Positions 47,161 to 58,886 of a stretch of 64,000 bases of DNA are shown here, one piece after another. Within the stretch, counting starts at the first letter, position 1, and the number at the start of each line of letters is the position of its first letter. The DNA lies in NCBI GenBank assembly GCA_016808115.1, contig JAEQBH010003871.1:248001-312000 (forward strand), in the 5' to 3' direction. Made by a program: the position numbers and the translations under genes. The notes under the pieces are model-generated. The model was given only the letters and a program-made list of their open reading frames with translations, ran no database searches and was not told the DNA's origin. Source of the stretch: Tetrastigma voinierianum (Eukaryota; Streptophyta; Magnoliopsida; Vitales; Vitaceae).

Positions 47161-47704
47161 CAGAGAAAAGACAATGAGCATAGAGGAATGTTGCTATGGG
47201 CAATATAACAAAGTGAATTTCTTACTAAATAGAGATCCATTACCATTTGATTCATGAATTTGAGTTTTCTTTTTGTGTTTTGCTTCAACTTGCATCTCCA
47301 TAGTAGCCTTTTCTCCACGAGGAGGAAAAATATGTCATAAAGAAAAGAAACAATGAAGCGTATAGAAATGTTGGTACAGGTTATATGATATTGGAAGTCC
47401 ATAAGAAATACTTAGATAAAAGAATGCTTACTTCTTTCATAACGGAGACACTTCAAGCCCCAATATTTGACAGCCTCATTGATGGCCAACTAAAACAAAA
47501 CAATCATTTCTAAAAAAACTGATCATGCATGCATGTACGAAGTTGATTAAAAAAAAAAAAGAAAAAAAAAAGAGAGACCAACCTTTAAAAGTTACATGAT
47601 TGCATCTTGCAAGTGCCAAAATAAATCAAATTTAACATACCAAAATGAAGACTAATCCAACCATCTATATACATGTGCACGAATAAATTAAAAAGATATT
47701 AAAA

Positions 47705-48409
47705 GGGCAATGTGAGTCGACAATTTGAGCTTGAATGATCCGGAATTAGGGTTGGCTTGGACTAGAAAAATGGTAGTCCGATGTAAATTAGGCTCGACTC
47801 TAGGGTCTCGACCACTGGGGTCATTGATCACACAATTATAATCAGTTTGATTAAATTTGATACCAACCTTTTAGGTTAACTCGACCATTCCGGAATTATG
47901 GCTGAGGTGGACTAACAAAATGGGAAAATTAAGCCCGACCATGTACAATTTTGCCCTTGTCTTGATGTGGGCCTGGCACGCCATGGTTGGGCCACCCGAA
48001 TTGATAACCGCCCTTCTCTCATTTCTCTCATCTTTTTCTCTTGTAATCTATTTTCCTCAAGCAAGGTGGGGTGATTTTTTTTCCATTCTTGACCTTAAAT
48101 CACCCATTTGAATCTTTTTATTTCATTTTATTGTTTAATAAAGTGGTTCTTCTACAAAGATTTAGTTTTTTTTTTTGTGTTGGTTACCGCTTTATCGATT
48201 TTTGGTTTACTGACGGGTGTTGTCTGTCATCTTGTTGGCGGCTTATCTATATGGAGGGCGATCTGATTGTAAGTATAAATTTGATCATTTCAAGATATTA
48301 ATTATGGTCATTATGTCAAGAAGTGGAGTTGCATATATTCTTGTCACTATTTTATCAAATTTGTAGGCTTTATGCCGATTTATTATGCTATTAACTTGAA
48401 TATTGTTTT
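47705..48409. other. Gene-free stretch
   Basis: Homology to SLP copy 1 stops near 47,700. The rest shows repeated GGAATTA.GG/GACTA.CAAAATGG phrases (47,740 and 47,895) but no recognisable gene. Confidence 0.4.
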
Positions 48410-50689
48410 TGTGACACCCCAAAACCCGGGGGTCTTTTTTTTTTTTTTTTATTTTTATACATGGACCCTAAGGAGGAAACCCGTAAACTCAAATGATTAT
48501 TCTTACATATTTTTTACACGAAACTACATAAATAATACATTTTGTTCCACATACTACAAAAAACATGGGTTTCCAACCCATAAACCACAATTACAGACAA
48601 GGCATTTCCACTTTACTTCACGACGAGGTCCCAGGTGAGCCCATTGCCCAAAGGTGGCTCCTGACCGAAAAAGATTTAGTTTTCCCACAACTGGTGAGTA
48701 ACGCCACAGAAATTTTCCTACGAGGGCTACTTCCCACCTAAGTGCATGATGCAATGCCATGTTCAATTAATATACATTCACAAAAATATACAGAAATTCA
48801 TATAGAATGTCAGTGCCAAATCTCATGCCTGTGTCCTCACCCCATTTCTCACACATGCATTTTTCCATGTATAATAAAATCATTTCTAAAACAAAAGATT
48901 TTTGTCTCTCACGAAGGTTTGTTTGAATAGACTCCGATAAAATGTTGGACCACCCTCCGATATATATATATATTTTATTTTATTTTTTTATTTATTTATT
49001 TTTTTTTTATTTTTATTTTTTTGGACAGACTCCGATAATACTGTGGACTACCCTCCGATATATTTGATGACATCATAAAATTCAGACAAACCTCTCTCGA
49101 GAAAAACCGTTTATTCATGCTGTGCACTTACACCCAATATGCACGTCCATGCACCCGAGATGCAAAGCTACTACATGATATTTATTTATTTGCATGCATG
49201 CATGCATCCATATCATCCCTACAACCGCATGCTATTTCAAAGAAAGAAATAAATCATGCAACCTGAAATTATTATTTAGATTTCCAACCGTAGCACAAGG
49301 GGCCCAAAGAATCCAGATCATAATACATTTTCCAAATAGGCCTAACTCGTCTTAAAGCGATTTTCTTCTCTAGTTTTCTAACCATAAACAGCCTTTGCAT
49401 TTTCCAACAAAGGTTCTAACAAACTCATATTATTGAGACAAGAATCTAAGTCATGCAACCTGAAATTTTTTTTTTTTTTTTTCCTAAGAGTTTCAACACT
49501 TTGAAAAAACAAAGATGCAATCACCATTTTTCAATAAAACAGCATGTTATCAACCAAGACAATAGAACTGAATTTTTTTCGCTTTTCTAAACTTAAAAAC
49601 AAAGGCTCCATAAAATCCAAAGATCTCATAGTATTTTCCAAGAGTTCAACCCCGATTACATGCATCCCTATACGACATTTCTCTCTAAAACATGCTATTT
49701 AAACAAGAACATGACATTACATGCAAACTGGAAATTCTTTCCGCTTTTCTAAACAATAAACAATTATACACAAAATCCAAAGATCCATAGTGATGTTTCA
49801 GTGTTCACAACTCACATGCATGCCTATATCATTTCTCTCTAAACATCATGCTATTTAAACAAGAACATGATTATACATGCAAACTGGAAATTCTTTCCGC
49901 TTTCTAAACAATAAAACGCTTGTACACAAAAAATCTACAAAGATCCATAGTATTTTCAAAGATGTATAACATACAACAGGTTCAACTCGCACAAACACAC
50001 GCTTCGGCATAAATGCCTGTAGTCCCTTCCACAGCTGGTCTCCAACCGTGGTGCAACCACCCTGTGTCGGGCTAAGCTCCATGGCCATTGAATGCCCTAG
50101 GTAGAGAATGTCCCAAGTAGGGAGAAGAATCACCTTGTTGGAGTGTATACCAACTTCTCCTTCCTTTCTTCTCCTTTCTTCCTTCTTTCTCCTTTCCTTT
50201 CTTTCTTTCTTTCTTTCTCTACCGAACAAGTGCACTTTGGAGAACCCCTCCACAGCTTTTTTTGCTCCTCTTCTTTCAACACCGAATTGATGGTGTCTTG
50301 ATGGAGAACACCTGCTCTCACCCTTCTTGACACCTAGTGATCCCATATGCTGCGCTAAACTAAGCCACCCACTTTCCTCACGCATGATCTCCCCTTCTGA
50401 CACCTAGCCTCCACTCAAGCCAATTCTCATGCAATTCCAAACCAAGACATTTGACCTTGTTCCACTGTGCCACATGGCATGCACCTTCATGCCATGTGTC
50501 GCCACCTCATTTGTCCATTCGCCTCGAAATACATGAAATTCCGACCTTCTCGGAATTCAATGAAAATCAACTGTGTACCTAGATTTCACGAAATGAATTC
50601 AATGGCGTGATCCGCGTCGTCATCCAAGATCTAGAGAATTTCTAGGTTTGCCACTTGTGTCTATTGTTCATTTCTTCAGGGGTCTCACA
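48410..50689 (-). repeat. 3' LTR of the minus-strand chromovirus
   Basis: About 2.28 kb. Plus-strand ends are TGTGACACCCC and GGGGTCTCACA. It contains the CTCCGATA.../GACTACCCTCCGATA repeat phrases, TGCATGCATGCATCC, repeated GGAAATTCTTTCCGC(T)TTTCTAAAC blocks (about 49,735 and 49,885) and a CTTTCTTT-rich tract. The minus-strand 182-codon frame at 49,855-50,403 lies in this LTR and is not a gene. Confidence 0.9.
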
Positions 50690-50778
50690 TCCTCCCCTCC
50701 TTACAAGAAATTCGTCCCGAAATTTTTTCGCATACATGCACATTCAAATACATGCATATGCAACAGTCATTTAAAACA

Positions 50779-51040
50779 TTAATGACTAGAAAACGCACCT
50801 TCCCCGTCGAACAAGAAGGGATAGTTGGCGCTCACGATGTCCTCACTCTCCCATGTCGCCTCCTCGACTCCTCGGTGCTGCAACAACACCTTTATAAGCC
50901 TCACGGTCTTGCCACGCAAAACCTGCTCTCGGCTATCCATGATACGCACTGGTCCCTCCTCGAAGGTCCCATCCGCATCAACAACAAGTTCTCCCCAATC
51001 TACTATATGAGTTGGATCTGGAGTGTACTTCCGGAGCATA
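50779..51040 (-). pseudogene. Chromodomain at the integrase C-terminus
   Basis: A minus-strand frame of 86 codons reads MLRKYTPDPTHIVDWGELVV, then VRIMDSREQVLRGKTVRLIK and VLLQHRGVEEATWESEDIV. The VRIMD...LRGK...V.VLWQHRGVEEATWE pattern is the chromodomain end of Tekay-type integrases, thought to steer insertion into heterochromatin. This is the best preserved part of the element, with no internal stop. Confidence 0.85.
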
Positions 51041-51054
51041 GAGACGTGAAATAC

Positions 51055-52210
51055 CTCATGAACGCTGACAAACCTTGCGGGCGCTTAACCGATACAAGAA
51101 CCGCGCCCACCCTCTCGAAAGTACCTCGGTGGTCCAATGTACCTCGGCACAAATTTTCCTCGCTTTCCGAACTGGATCAATACCTCTCTTAGGCATCACC
51201 TTCAAGAAGACATGATCGCCCTCCTTGAACTCTAGAGGTCTTCGTCGTATATCAGCATAACTCTTTTGCCGGCTCTGAGCAGTAAGGAGATGCTTCCGGA
51301 TCATACCCACCTTCTCTGAGGTGTCTCTAATCAAATCTGGACCAGTGATGGAGCTCTCTCCCACTCGCCCAACATATCGTGGTGATCGATATTTCCGTAG
51401 AGAGCCTCATAAGGTGCCATCTGAATACTCGCTGATAGCTGTTATTGTAGGCGAACTCTACCAAGGGCAAGTGCTCCTCCCAATTTAATTGAGATCCAGA
51501 CGATGCTCGTATGCCCTCTAAACTGATATCCGCTCCGATCACCATCCGTCGAGGATGAAAAGGGTACCATCAAAAGCTATTCTCATGGCCTTCTCGGAAA
51601 CTCTTCCGTAACCGGGTCGTAAACCGAGGATCCCGATCCGATACTATGGAGACTAGAACTCCATGCAACCGTACCATCTCCCGTATATACAACCTGCAGA
51701 ATTCCTCCAGTGTGAAGGTCATCCGCACGGCCAGAAAATGTGCCGACTTGGTGAGTCGGTCCACTATAACCCATATCGCATCATGCTTCCGTGATGTCCG
51801 TGGCAAGTGAGTCACAAAGTCCATCGTGATGTGCTCCCACTTCCACTCCGCTATCTCCAATGGCTGGAGTAGCCCCGCTGGCCTCTGGTGCTCACCACCG
51901 CCGGCACGTGAGACAATCGGGCCGACAAAATCCCCAACATGCCTCTTCATCCCACCCGCAATACCGGGCGACGGCTGGGTCATGATACATCTTCGCGGCC
52001 ACTGATGCACAAATGACTATAATGGAACTCCGAGGATCCTCCCTCAACCGGCCGAACGACCGGGACCACAACCTCTCATACCGGCACACGCACTGTGTGG
52101 ATGGCCCAAATTTCTTCCTGCTGTACCTAACCCGTACTCGGCCCCGATGGATACTAGTTCTCGCCCCGCACTGGACTCTATCACCGCTTAGTAGAGACGT
52201 AGCCATCATA
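51055..52210 (-). pseudogene. Chromovirus integrase remnant
   Basis: The HHCC zinc region ends in CRPDCLTC in one frame at about 51,900 and continues as EHQRPAGLLQPL in another frame. The core has WEHITMDFVTHLP (first Asp), IWVIVDRLTKSAHFLAV, and SIVSDRDPRFT (second Asp) at 51,570-52,010. After a frame change come the FHP...SER Glu region (about 51,530-51,560) and EEHLPLVEFAYNNSYQ (51,420-51,470). The C-terminal part (RQKSYADIRRRPLEFKEGD) lies at about 51,210-51,280. Confidence 0.88.
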
Positions 52211-53480
52211 CCTCCTAAGGTACCTCAGCCTTCTCATCGCATCGCAAATCAACTCATCATCAGAGACCACTGAAGCTATACTATCCGCACTCTGCGGACT
52301 TCGTTTATCAGCCACCACATTTTCCTTACCAGGATGGTAATGCAAAGTGAAGTCGTAATCTTCCAAAAACTCTATCCATCTACGCTGCCTCATGTTGAGG
52401 TCTCGCTGCGTGAAGATGTATTTTGACTTTCAGGGTCCGAAACACCTCGAACTCCAAGCCACCATATAAGTAGTGACGCCAAATCTTCAAGGCGGCGACT
52501 ACGACAAACAACTCGCGCCAGCGTGCCAGTAATTTCGGGCCGTGATTCTTCAACCGCCGAGAACCATAAACACCTTCCTTACCGAGACGAACACACTTAG
52601 TCCGCCTTTCAAGCATCACAAAGATATCTGGTACCTCTGGCCCTTCAATTATTAGGATAGGAGTTGAAGTAAGCCTTCTCTTCACCTGAACGCCGTCATT
52701 ACGAGTCATCCCATACAAATTCGACTCCTTCCGTCAATTCGCTTACAGCGCCGGCTAGCCGGAGAAATCCTCCCGCACAAACCTCTCTCCGTAGTACCCC
52801 GCCAATCCTAAGAAACTACGTATCTCGAAGACTGACTTCGGCCTCTCCCAATTCATAACAGCCTCAACCTTCTTAGGGTCCACTGACACACGCCTCGAAG
52901 TCTCATGTGCTCCCAAGAAACCCACCCCGCAGTTTTTCTCAAACTCACACTTACCGAATCCTCATGCATAAATGATGAGATCCTCAAAAGTTAGAACTAC
53001 CCTTAAATGATCCTTGCGTTCTTCACCTGGTGATCGATGTCATCAACGGCATCACCACAAACTGATCTAAATAATGAATACTTACGCATGAGATCCATGA
53101 ATGCCGCTGGCGCATTCGTCAATCCAAAGGGCATCACCGTAAACTCGAAGTGCCCATATCGCGTCCTAAACGTTGTCTTAGGGATGTCCGCCTCCCTAAC
53201 TCTCAACTGATGGTAACTAGTGCGAAGGTCTATCTTGGAGTAGATCTGCGCCCTCATACCGACAAACAAGTCATCAATCCCTGCACGGATACCGATTCTT
53301 GATTGTAGCCCTATTCAATTGCCTGTAATCGATGCACAATCGAAGGGTCTTATCCTTCTTCTTCGCAAATAGAACCGGAGCGCCCCATGGTGAAGTGCTC
53401 GGTCTAATGAACCCCTTGCCTAGTAACTCCTCGTATCCGGACTCGAGCTCCTTAACTCAACCTACGCATCCTACGCGTGA
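52180..53480 (-). pseudogene. Chromovirus reverse transcriptase and RNase H remnant
   Basis: RT: WGAPVLFAKKKDKTLRLCID then YRQLNRATIKNRY (about 53,290-53,400), SKIDLRTSYHQLRVREADI and TTFRTRYGHFEFTVMPFGLT (about 53,110-53,240), NAPAAFMDLM, then a degraded catalytic block AVDDID (expected F.DDIL). RNase H: the tail RQRRWIEFLEDYDFTLHYHP and GKENVVAD (about 52,320-52,390). Between them the connection domain is broken by frameshifts (52,380-52,720). It is enzymatically dead. Confidence 0.88.
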
Positions 53481-53902
53481 GCCATAGAAACGGGCTATAC
53501 CGGTGTAGCTCACGCGGAAGTCTACATCCTCGACGGAGGTAATCCCTGCAGTCTGGTCCCGAAAAACATCCTCGTACCAAGATACTACCCGAGGCGCATC
53601 CAAGTCCCGTTCCTCACCCGCCTTCTAGTAAGGTCAAGAATAACCCATCAACTGCCCGTGCCATCTGGAGTCATACACGGCCTGGGGCAAAGCATTGTGC
53701 TTATCCCCCTGAAACGTGACACGAGTACCGTCCTGAGTGTAGGCGATGTGAATTCTTCCACTACAATCACACAACTACTTCTGTGTCGTTAACTACCCAT
53801 CCCTAGGATGACGCACCTCGGGCCATGTCCATAACCATCAGTCCACCGAGTGTAATCCCCGAGATCTCTAACCTCGCAACCTCGACAAATCGTGATCCAC
53901 AC

Positions 53903-54960
53903 TCACCCTAGTCCCTGGGGATAACCTACATGCACTCCGCTCTTCAAGGTCTCAACCTCTAAGCCCAATTCTCTAACACATGATGCAAAGAATGAATGAA
54001 TGTGATGCACTGTAATCATCTCGCCAGCGAGGTGAGAAACATACCCCTCGTAAGGTCGGCTGATCCTACGTCTTCGCTGATAAAAGCGAAGGGCACGCCT
54101 TGGTCCCCGGTTCCAGGTCAGAAGCTCCCGCCTCGACTCCGACCCATACCGCCTCTTCGGGTCTGGGCTCCTGCAGCGTATGCGCCTGTAGCAACTCGAC
54201 TGACATCGTTCCTCCGCTCGCACCGGGTGAGAGAAGGAATATATTGCATCCGTGCATGTCCCATCGATGATCAGACCGAAGCCCCATGGCCCCTGATCCC
54301 CGCTCCGAGGGCAATCCCGCCATATGTCCAGCCGATTGCAATGGTAACATGTGATCGCCAGATCGGGGCTGGGGGAGTCCCACCACACACCCCGATAACC
54401 GCGGGCCCCCGTCCTTGAAACCCCGTGAACTGGAAGCTCGGCTTCTTTCCGAATCCGGGAAGAAGTCCGGCTCTCCTTCTCTTGCCACCGCACTCATCTC
54501 GATGCCCGTGCTTTCTATCTCTCGCTCAATAATCAAGGTCAGATCGACCATCGAGTCCATGTCTAGATTACAACCCATAATCTTCGGGATGGACAATTTC
54601 AGCCCATCCTCAAATCTCCATTTTTGGCCACATACAGATAGATCGATCCTAAACGTACAACTCCAGTGAATCCTCGGCGACTTCGAGTACGCCATCGCCT
54701 GCCTCACCTCAAGGAACTGGGCCTTCGCATGTCTAGTGGCTTCGAAAATACTTCCTGGCGAATAGTCTACGAAAATCATCCCAGGCATATTAGTCCCAAT
54801 GGTCGGTTACCATCGTCCTCCTCCCGTGAACGTTTGAGATGGTGCGCTCAACCTCGGAGGCTACCGGCACCTCCCCGACCTCTGTACTTGCATCACCGTG
54901 AAGCCTGGCTATCGCAAGACCTACGGCCTCTTATGAAGGCTCACACGATAAAATAGGTGG
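53903..54960 (-). pseudogene. Chromovirus gag and protease remnant
   Basis: Gag frames on the minus strand include ATRHAKAQFLEVRQAM and RFEDGLKLSIPKIMG (54,066-54,788), then a nucleocapsid region rich in Ser, Arg and Gly. The zinc knuckle CYHCNRLDIWRDC (54,311-54,349) has its three Cys, but the His is replaced. The protease follows at about 53,940-54,015, with ASHSFI in one frame and FFASCVRELGLEVETL in another. The active-site DSG is degraded to DYS. Non-functional. Confidence 0.82.
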
Positions 54961-55379
54961 TGGTTTGACCATCACCCCGTGGACTTGACTCAGCTGCCTC
55001 TACTCAGACATATCTACAATGGCCAAACACAAGTTTAAAACTATTTTCTGTAGTCCAACTGCTAGCACACATGCCGACCAATAATATACTTAATATCCCG
55101 AACCTTCCGTTTGTTTCCCGAACTCCTAAGGTTACGTTTCTCAACCCTAGTGTTCGCATTTCCTATATACATCCTACCATGTATATAATTCACGTAATTT
55201 GCACACACAAACATGCACATACAATCAAAGCATAAACCAGAAAACACACAATGCATGTTGTGATCTAATCCTGTCTCGTGGACTCCTAGGTGACCTCTTA
55301 CCTAGACCTTGATAAAAAAACTATGATTTGGATATTAATTTCCGAGCACTAGGTAAACGTTAATTCAAGCTCCAACACC

Positions 55380-55398
55380 AAGCTATACCAAGTTGTGA
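55380..55398 (-). other. Primer-site-like sequence, displaced from the LTR
   Basis: The minus strand reads ACAACTTGGTATAGCTTGG, close to the TTGGTATCAGAGCTT primer site with a 3-bp deletion. It lies about 85 bp inside the LTR edge defined by the LTR pair (55,483) instead of beside it. Either the true internal edge is here and part of the LTR is unpaired, or a short segment was inserted. Confidence 0.45.
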
Positions 55399-55482
55399 TG
55401 TTCCTACATATTAACAAAGATGTCCTAGACCCATAGCCCCATCGAGCCTTAGGTGTTCAGATAACTAAGCTCACACTCAAGC

Positions 55483-56019
55483 TGTGACACCCCAAACTGA
55501 AATCTTTTTTGCATGATCCTCCAAGGAGGAAACCCATAAAACTCGCCAAAATGTATTATTCTTATTATTATTATTTTTTTACACGAAACTACATAAAATA
55601 ATACATTTTGTTCCACATACACAAAACATTGTTTCAACGATAAACCATAATTACGTATATTTAGCTTTACTTCATTTACTGAGGTCCCGTGTGAGCCTCA
55701 TTGCCCAGTGTGCCTCCGGTACCTGAAAAAGATTTAGTTTTCCCATTAACCAAGAGCAACGTCAAGAGAGAATTTTCAGGCTACTTCCCACTTTACAGTA
55801 CATGCACGCTAAGGTTCATAATTTCACATACATTCACAAAAATATACAGAAAATCTATATGAATGTCATATGCCAAATCTCATGCCTTGTGTCCTCACCG
55901 ATTTCCTCACACATGCATTTTTCCATGTATAATAAAATCATTTCTAAAACAAAAGATTTTTGTTTTAGCTCTCACGAAGGTTTGTTTGAATAGACTCCGA
56001 TAAAATGTCGACTACCCTC

Positions 56020-56103
<84 letters not shown>

Positions 56104-57818
56104 TTATTTATTTATTATTTTTGGACAGACTCCGATAATACTGTGGACTACCCTCCGATATATTTTATTTGGACATACTCCGATACGTGGATACTCCGAT
56201 ATATTTTATTTAGACAGACTCCGATAAAATTTGGTGGACAACCTTCTGAGAAAAACCGTTTATTCATGCTGTGCACTTACACCCAATATGCACAATGTCC
56301 CCATGCACCTGAGATGCAAAGCTACTGCATGATATTTATTTATTTGCATGCATGCATGCATCCATATCATCCTCACAAAATTCATGCTATTCAAAGAAAG
56401 AAATAAATCATGCAAACTGGAAATTTATTTATTTTAGATTTCCAACCGTAAAAGTAGTGGCCCAAAGAATCCAACAACACCATACATTTTCCAGCAGGTT
56501 CAACTCGCTCCAAAGCGATTTTCTTTGAGCTAGGTAACCATAAAACAAATTTGCATTTTCCAACAAAGGTTCTAACAAAACTACATGCTATTGAGACAAG
56601 AATCTAAGTCATGAAACTTGAAAATTTTTTTTTTTTCTAGAGTTCATGAAAAACAAAAGATGCAATCACTACCATTTTTCATACAAAAACAGCATGTTAT
56701 CAACCAAGACAGGACATGCAACTGAATTTTTTTTTCGCTTTCTAACCGTAAAAATGTGGCCCATAAATCCAAAGATCCATAGTATTTCCAGCCAGGTGTT
56801 CAACCCGATTACATGCATCCCTATATCGACATTTCTCTCTAAAAAACAGATCGCGTTATTTAAACAAGAACATGACACATGCAAACTGGAAATTCTTTCC
56901 AGTTTTCTAAACAATAAACGCTTATACACAAAATCCAGATCTATAGTATTTTTCCAAAGGTGTTCAACTCCGATTACATGCATGCCTATATCGACATTTT
57001 CTCTAAAAACATCATGCTATTTAAACAAGAATATGACATGCAAACTGGAAATTCTTTCCGCTTTTCTAAACAATAAACAGTTGTACACAAAAATCCAAAG
57101 ATCCAGCGCATTTTCCATGGTAACATACAACAGGTTCAACCCATTAAAATTACGCTTCTCGTGTATAAAATGCCCAGAAATCTTCCACGCTTGTCCTTAA
57201 ATCGCAGTAATCCAGCCCTGTGTTGGGGCTAAGCCCATGGCCATTGAATGGCCCCTAGGTAGAGAATGTCCAAGTAGGAGAAGACCAACCTTGTTGGAGT
57301 GTATCAACTTCTCCTCTTTCTTCTCCTTTTCCTTCTTTCTCCTTTCCTTTTCTTTCTTCTTTCTTTCCCCACCGAATTCGCGCACTTTCGAGAACCCTCC
57401 AGCTTTTTTTTTTGCTCCTCTTCTCACCGAATAGGTTTTGACAGAACACTTTGAGCCTCACCTCACACTTAGCATCCAGTATATGCAAGTGCACAACTGT
57501 CACAATCTTACTCCTCTCATGCATGATCTCCTTTGACACGTTAGCCTCCACTCAAGCCACCTCATGCAATTCAAACCAAGACATTTGACCTTGGTTCCAA
57601 GTGTCTTCTCCTTCATGCCACATGGCATGCACCTTCATGCCATGTGTCGCCACCTCATTTGTCCATTCGATTAAATACATGAAATTCGACCTTCTAATTC
57701 AAAAGACTGTACTCAGATTTCACGAACGATCATAACATGGATTCATTGACCAAGATCTAGAGAATTTCTAGGTTTGCCACTTGTGTTCATCGCTCATTTT
57801 CTGTAGTAGGGTCTCATA
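55483..57818 (-). repeat. 5' LTR of the minus-strand chromovirus
   Basis: About 2.34 kb, homologous throughout to 48,410-50,689. It differs by a large (TA)n expansion at about 56,022-56,099, where the 3' LTR has a short TA run followed by TTTA repeats, and by many small indels. Its plus-strand right end is GGGTCTCATA (the final CA has mutated). Confidence 0.9.
56022..56099. repeat. (TA)n microsatellite inside the chromovirus LTR
   Basis: About 38 TA units. The paired LTR carries only a short TATATATA run at the equivalent place (48,960-48,973), so the tract expanded or contracted after insertion. Confidence 0.95.
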
Positions 57819-58700
57819 TGATCATAAGAGGTTTTTAACTATTTGTATCTTGGATCTATCGATCTATTGCAAGTTTGAATCAATAATATTATTTTCCTTT
57901 AAAAAAAAAAAAAACTAGTCAATGAAATATTGTTTGGTTCCATATTTTTTTAGTTTTAAAATTAGAATTGTGATTACTTTTTAAAATGTTGTTTGATAAG
58001 CCTTTTTTTTTTAATTATTTTTTTAGTTTTTTTACATCTATTTGCTTTTCATTTTAAATTGTAACACTAAGTTCTTGATTTGAACTAGATTCTTCTGTAT
58101 GTCCATTCCATTACTTTACCACTTGATAAGAATTGTAATATATTTAGTTTTGAATTTTTTAAAATAGAATTGTGATTGCTTTTAAAAAAGTTGTTTAATA
58201 AGATTTTTTTTTCAACAAACACATTAGTTACAATGTAGTAAATTGTTTCTAATAGAACTTGAACCTTCCTATGCCATGCCTAATCTCTTTGCCCTTTTAA
58301 AATCCGCAAATATTACTAGCTTTTAACTTTATTGATTAAAAAAACATCATGTTTCAATTGTTGAAATTTTATCTGAACTTTTATAGTTAAAAAAATGCTT
58401 ATAAAAAATAGTTATCTGATATTTTTAGAAGAAAAATTTATTAGAGATTTTGAAATATTTCAACTTGTTCTGTTTTAAAATTTTTTTTATTTAAATTGTT
58501 TTTCATACTTGTTCCTTTATTTTTTGAATTATTTGTTAAAAAATAAAATGAAAACAACTATATAATATGTTATAAAAGCTTTAAACATTTAATAGAAAAT
58601 CATATTTTATTGATTAAAAAAAACAGTTATTTTATTTTCAATTGTGAAGCATGTTTTAGAATGTTTTTAGCAAATAGGTCCCTTGTTTTTTCTTTTTTTC
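57819..58700. other. AT-rich spacer between the two chromoviruses
   Basis: Very AT-rich DNA with long poly(T)/poly(A) runs and repeated TTAAAAT.GAATTGTGATT.C phrases (57,955 and 58,160). No gene recognised. Confidence 0.5.
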
Positions 58701-58706
58701 AATGGG

Positions 58707-58871
58707 CAGTGACGGAGCCAAAAAATATACTCAGGGGGGCATGGTAGTATGTTGGTTAAGTATCATACTTTCCAAACTAGAAGTCAAGAGTTCAAACTCC
58801 TTTACAAACAATTTTTTTCCTAATTTTCAGGAGGTATTTGCCCCCCTAAACCCTATGTAGCTTCGCTCATG
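58707..58871. mobile_element. Short TIR element with tRNA-like core
   Basis: The left end CAGTGACGGAGCCA and the right end (read on the other strand) CATGAGCGAAGCTA form imperfect inverted repeats of the CAGTGGCGGAGC type common in plant genomes. Inside, GGTTAAGTATCATACTTTCC followed by GAGTTCAAACTCC resembles A and B boxes of a tRNA-derived SINE. G-rich (GGGGGG) and C-rich (CCCCCC) runs lie near the two ends. About 165 bp, with no coding capacity. It could be a MITE or a SINE. Confidence 0.5.
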
Positions 58872-58886
58872 TTAATGGGTACATTA

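Larger units (their letters stand above)
38990..47700 (-). pseudogene. SLP relic copy 2 with amplified exon
   Basis: A second stomatin-like protein relic, in the same orientation as copy 1. From its 5' end: intron-like sequence 47,500-47,700 matching 32,640-32,770; an exon at 47,432-47,489 (acceptor TTTTAG, AINEAVKYWGLKCLRYER, donor GTAAGC), the partner of the 32,566-32,613 exon; then many tandem copies of the following exon (DIS...ILESEG in the family) with flanking intron down to about 39,000. A MITE and a 4.8-kb insertion interrupt the series. Exons upstream of 47.7 kb are missing. Normal SLP genes carry this exon once, so the amplification is a secondary event in a relic. Confidence 0.8.
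48410..57818 (-). mobile_element. Tekay/Del-type chromovirus (Ty3/gypsy), inactive
   Basis: A 9.4-kb element read right to left: 5' LTR 55,483-57,818, internal region 50,690-55,482, 3' LTR 48,410-50,689. The internal region holds gag with zinc knuckle, protease, RT, RNase H, integrase and a C-terminal chromodomain in Ty3/gypsy order, so it is a chromovirus; the chromodomain and long LTRs fit Tekay/Del. A polypurine tract (GGAGGGGAGGA on the minus strand) adjoins the 3' LTR. Many stops and frameshifts disable it. The flanks (GTTTTT and TGATC) do not form an obvious target duplication. Confidence 0.9.

Noticed and set aside
49855..50403. 182-codon minus-strand open frame with a KERKERRKKEER-like stretch
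   Set aside because: It lies wholly within the chromovirus 3' LTR. The charged stretch is the translation of a CTTTCTTT repeat, and the homologous LTR region (56.9-57.5 kb) does not keep the frame.
54066..54788. Reading the 240-codon minus-strand frame as a stand-alone cellular gene
   Set aside because: Its first half matches Ty3/gypsy gag and it lies between the LTRs of the chromovirus; the later half has slipped out of the gag frame.
56005..56406. 133-codon open frame with Ile-Tyr repeats
   Set aside because: It is a translation of the (TA)n tract inside an LTR.
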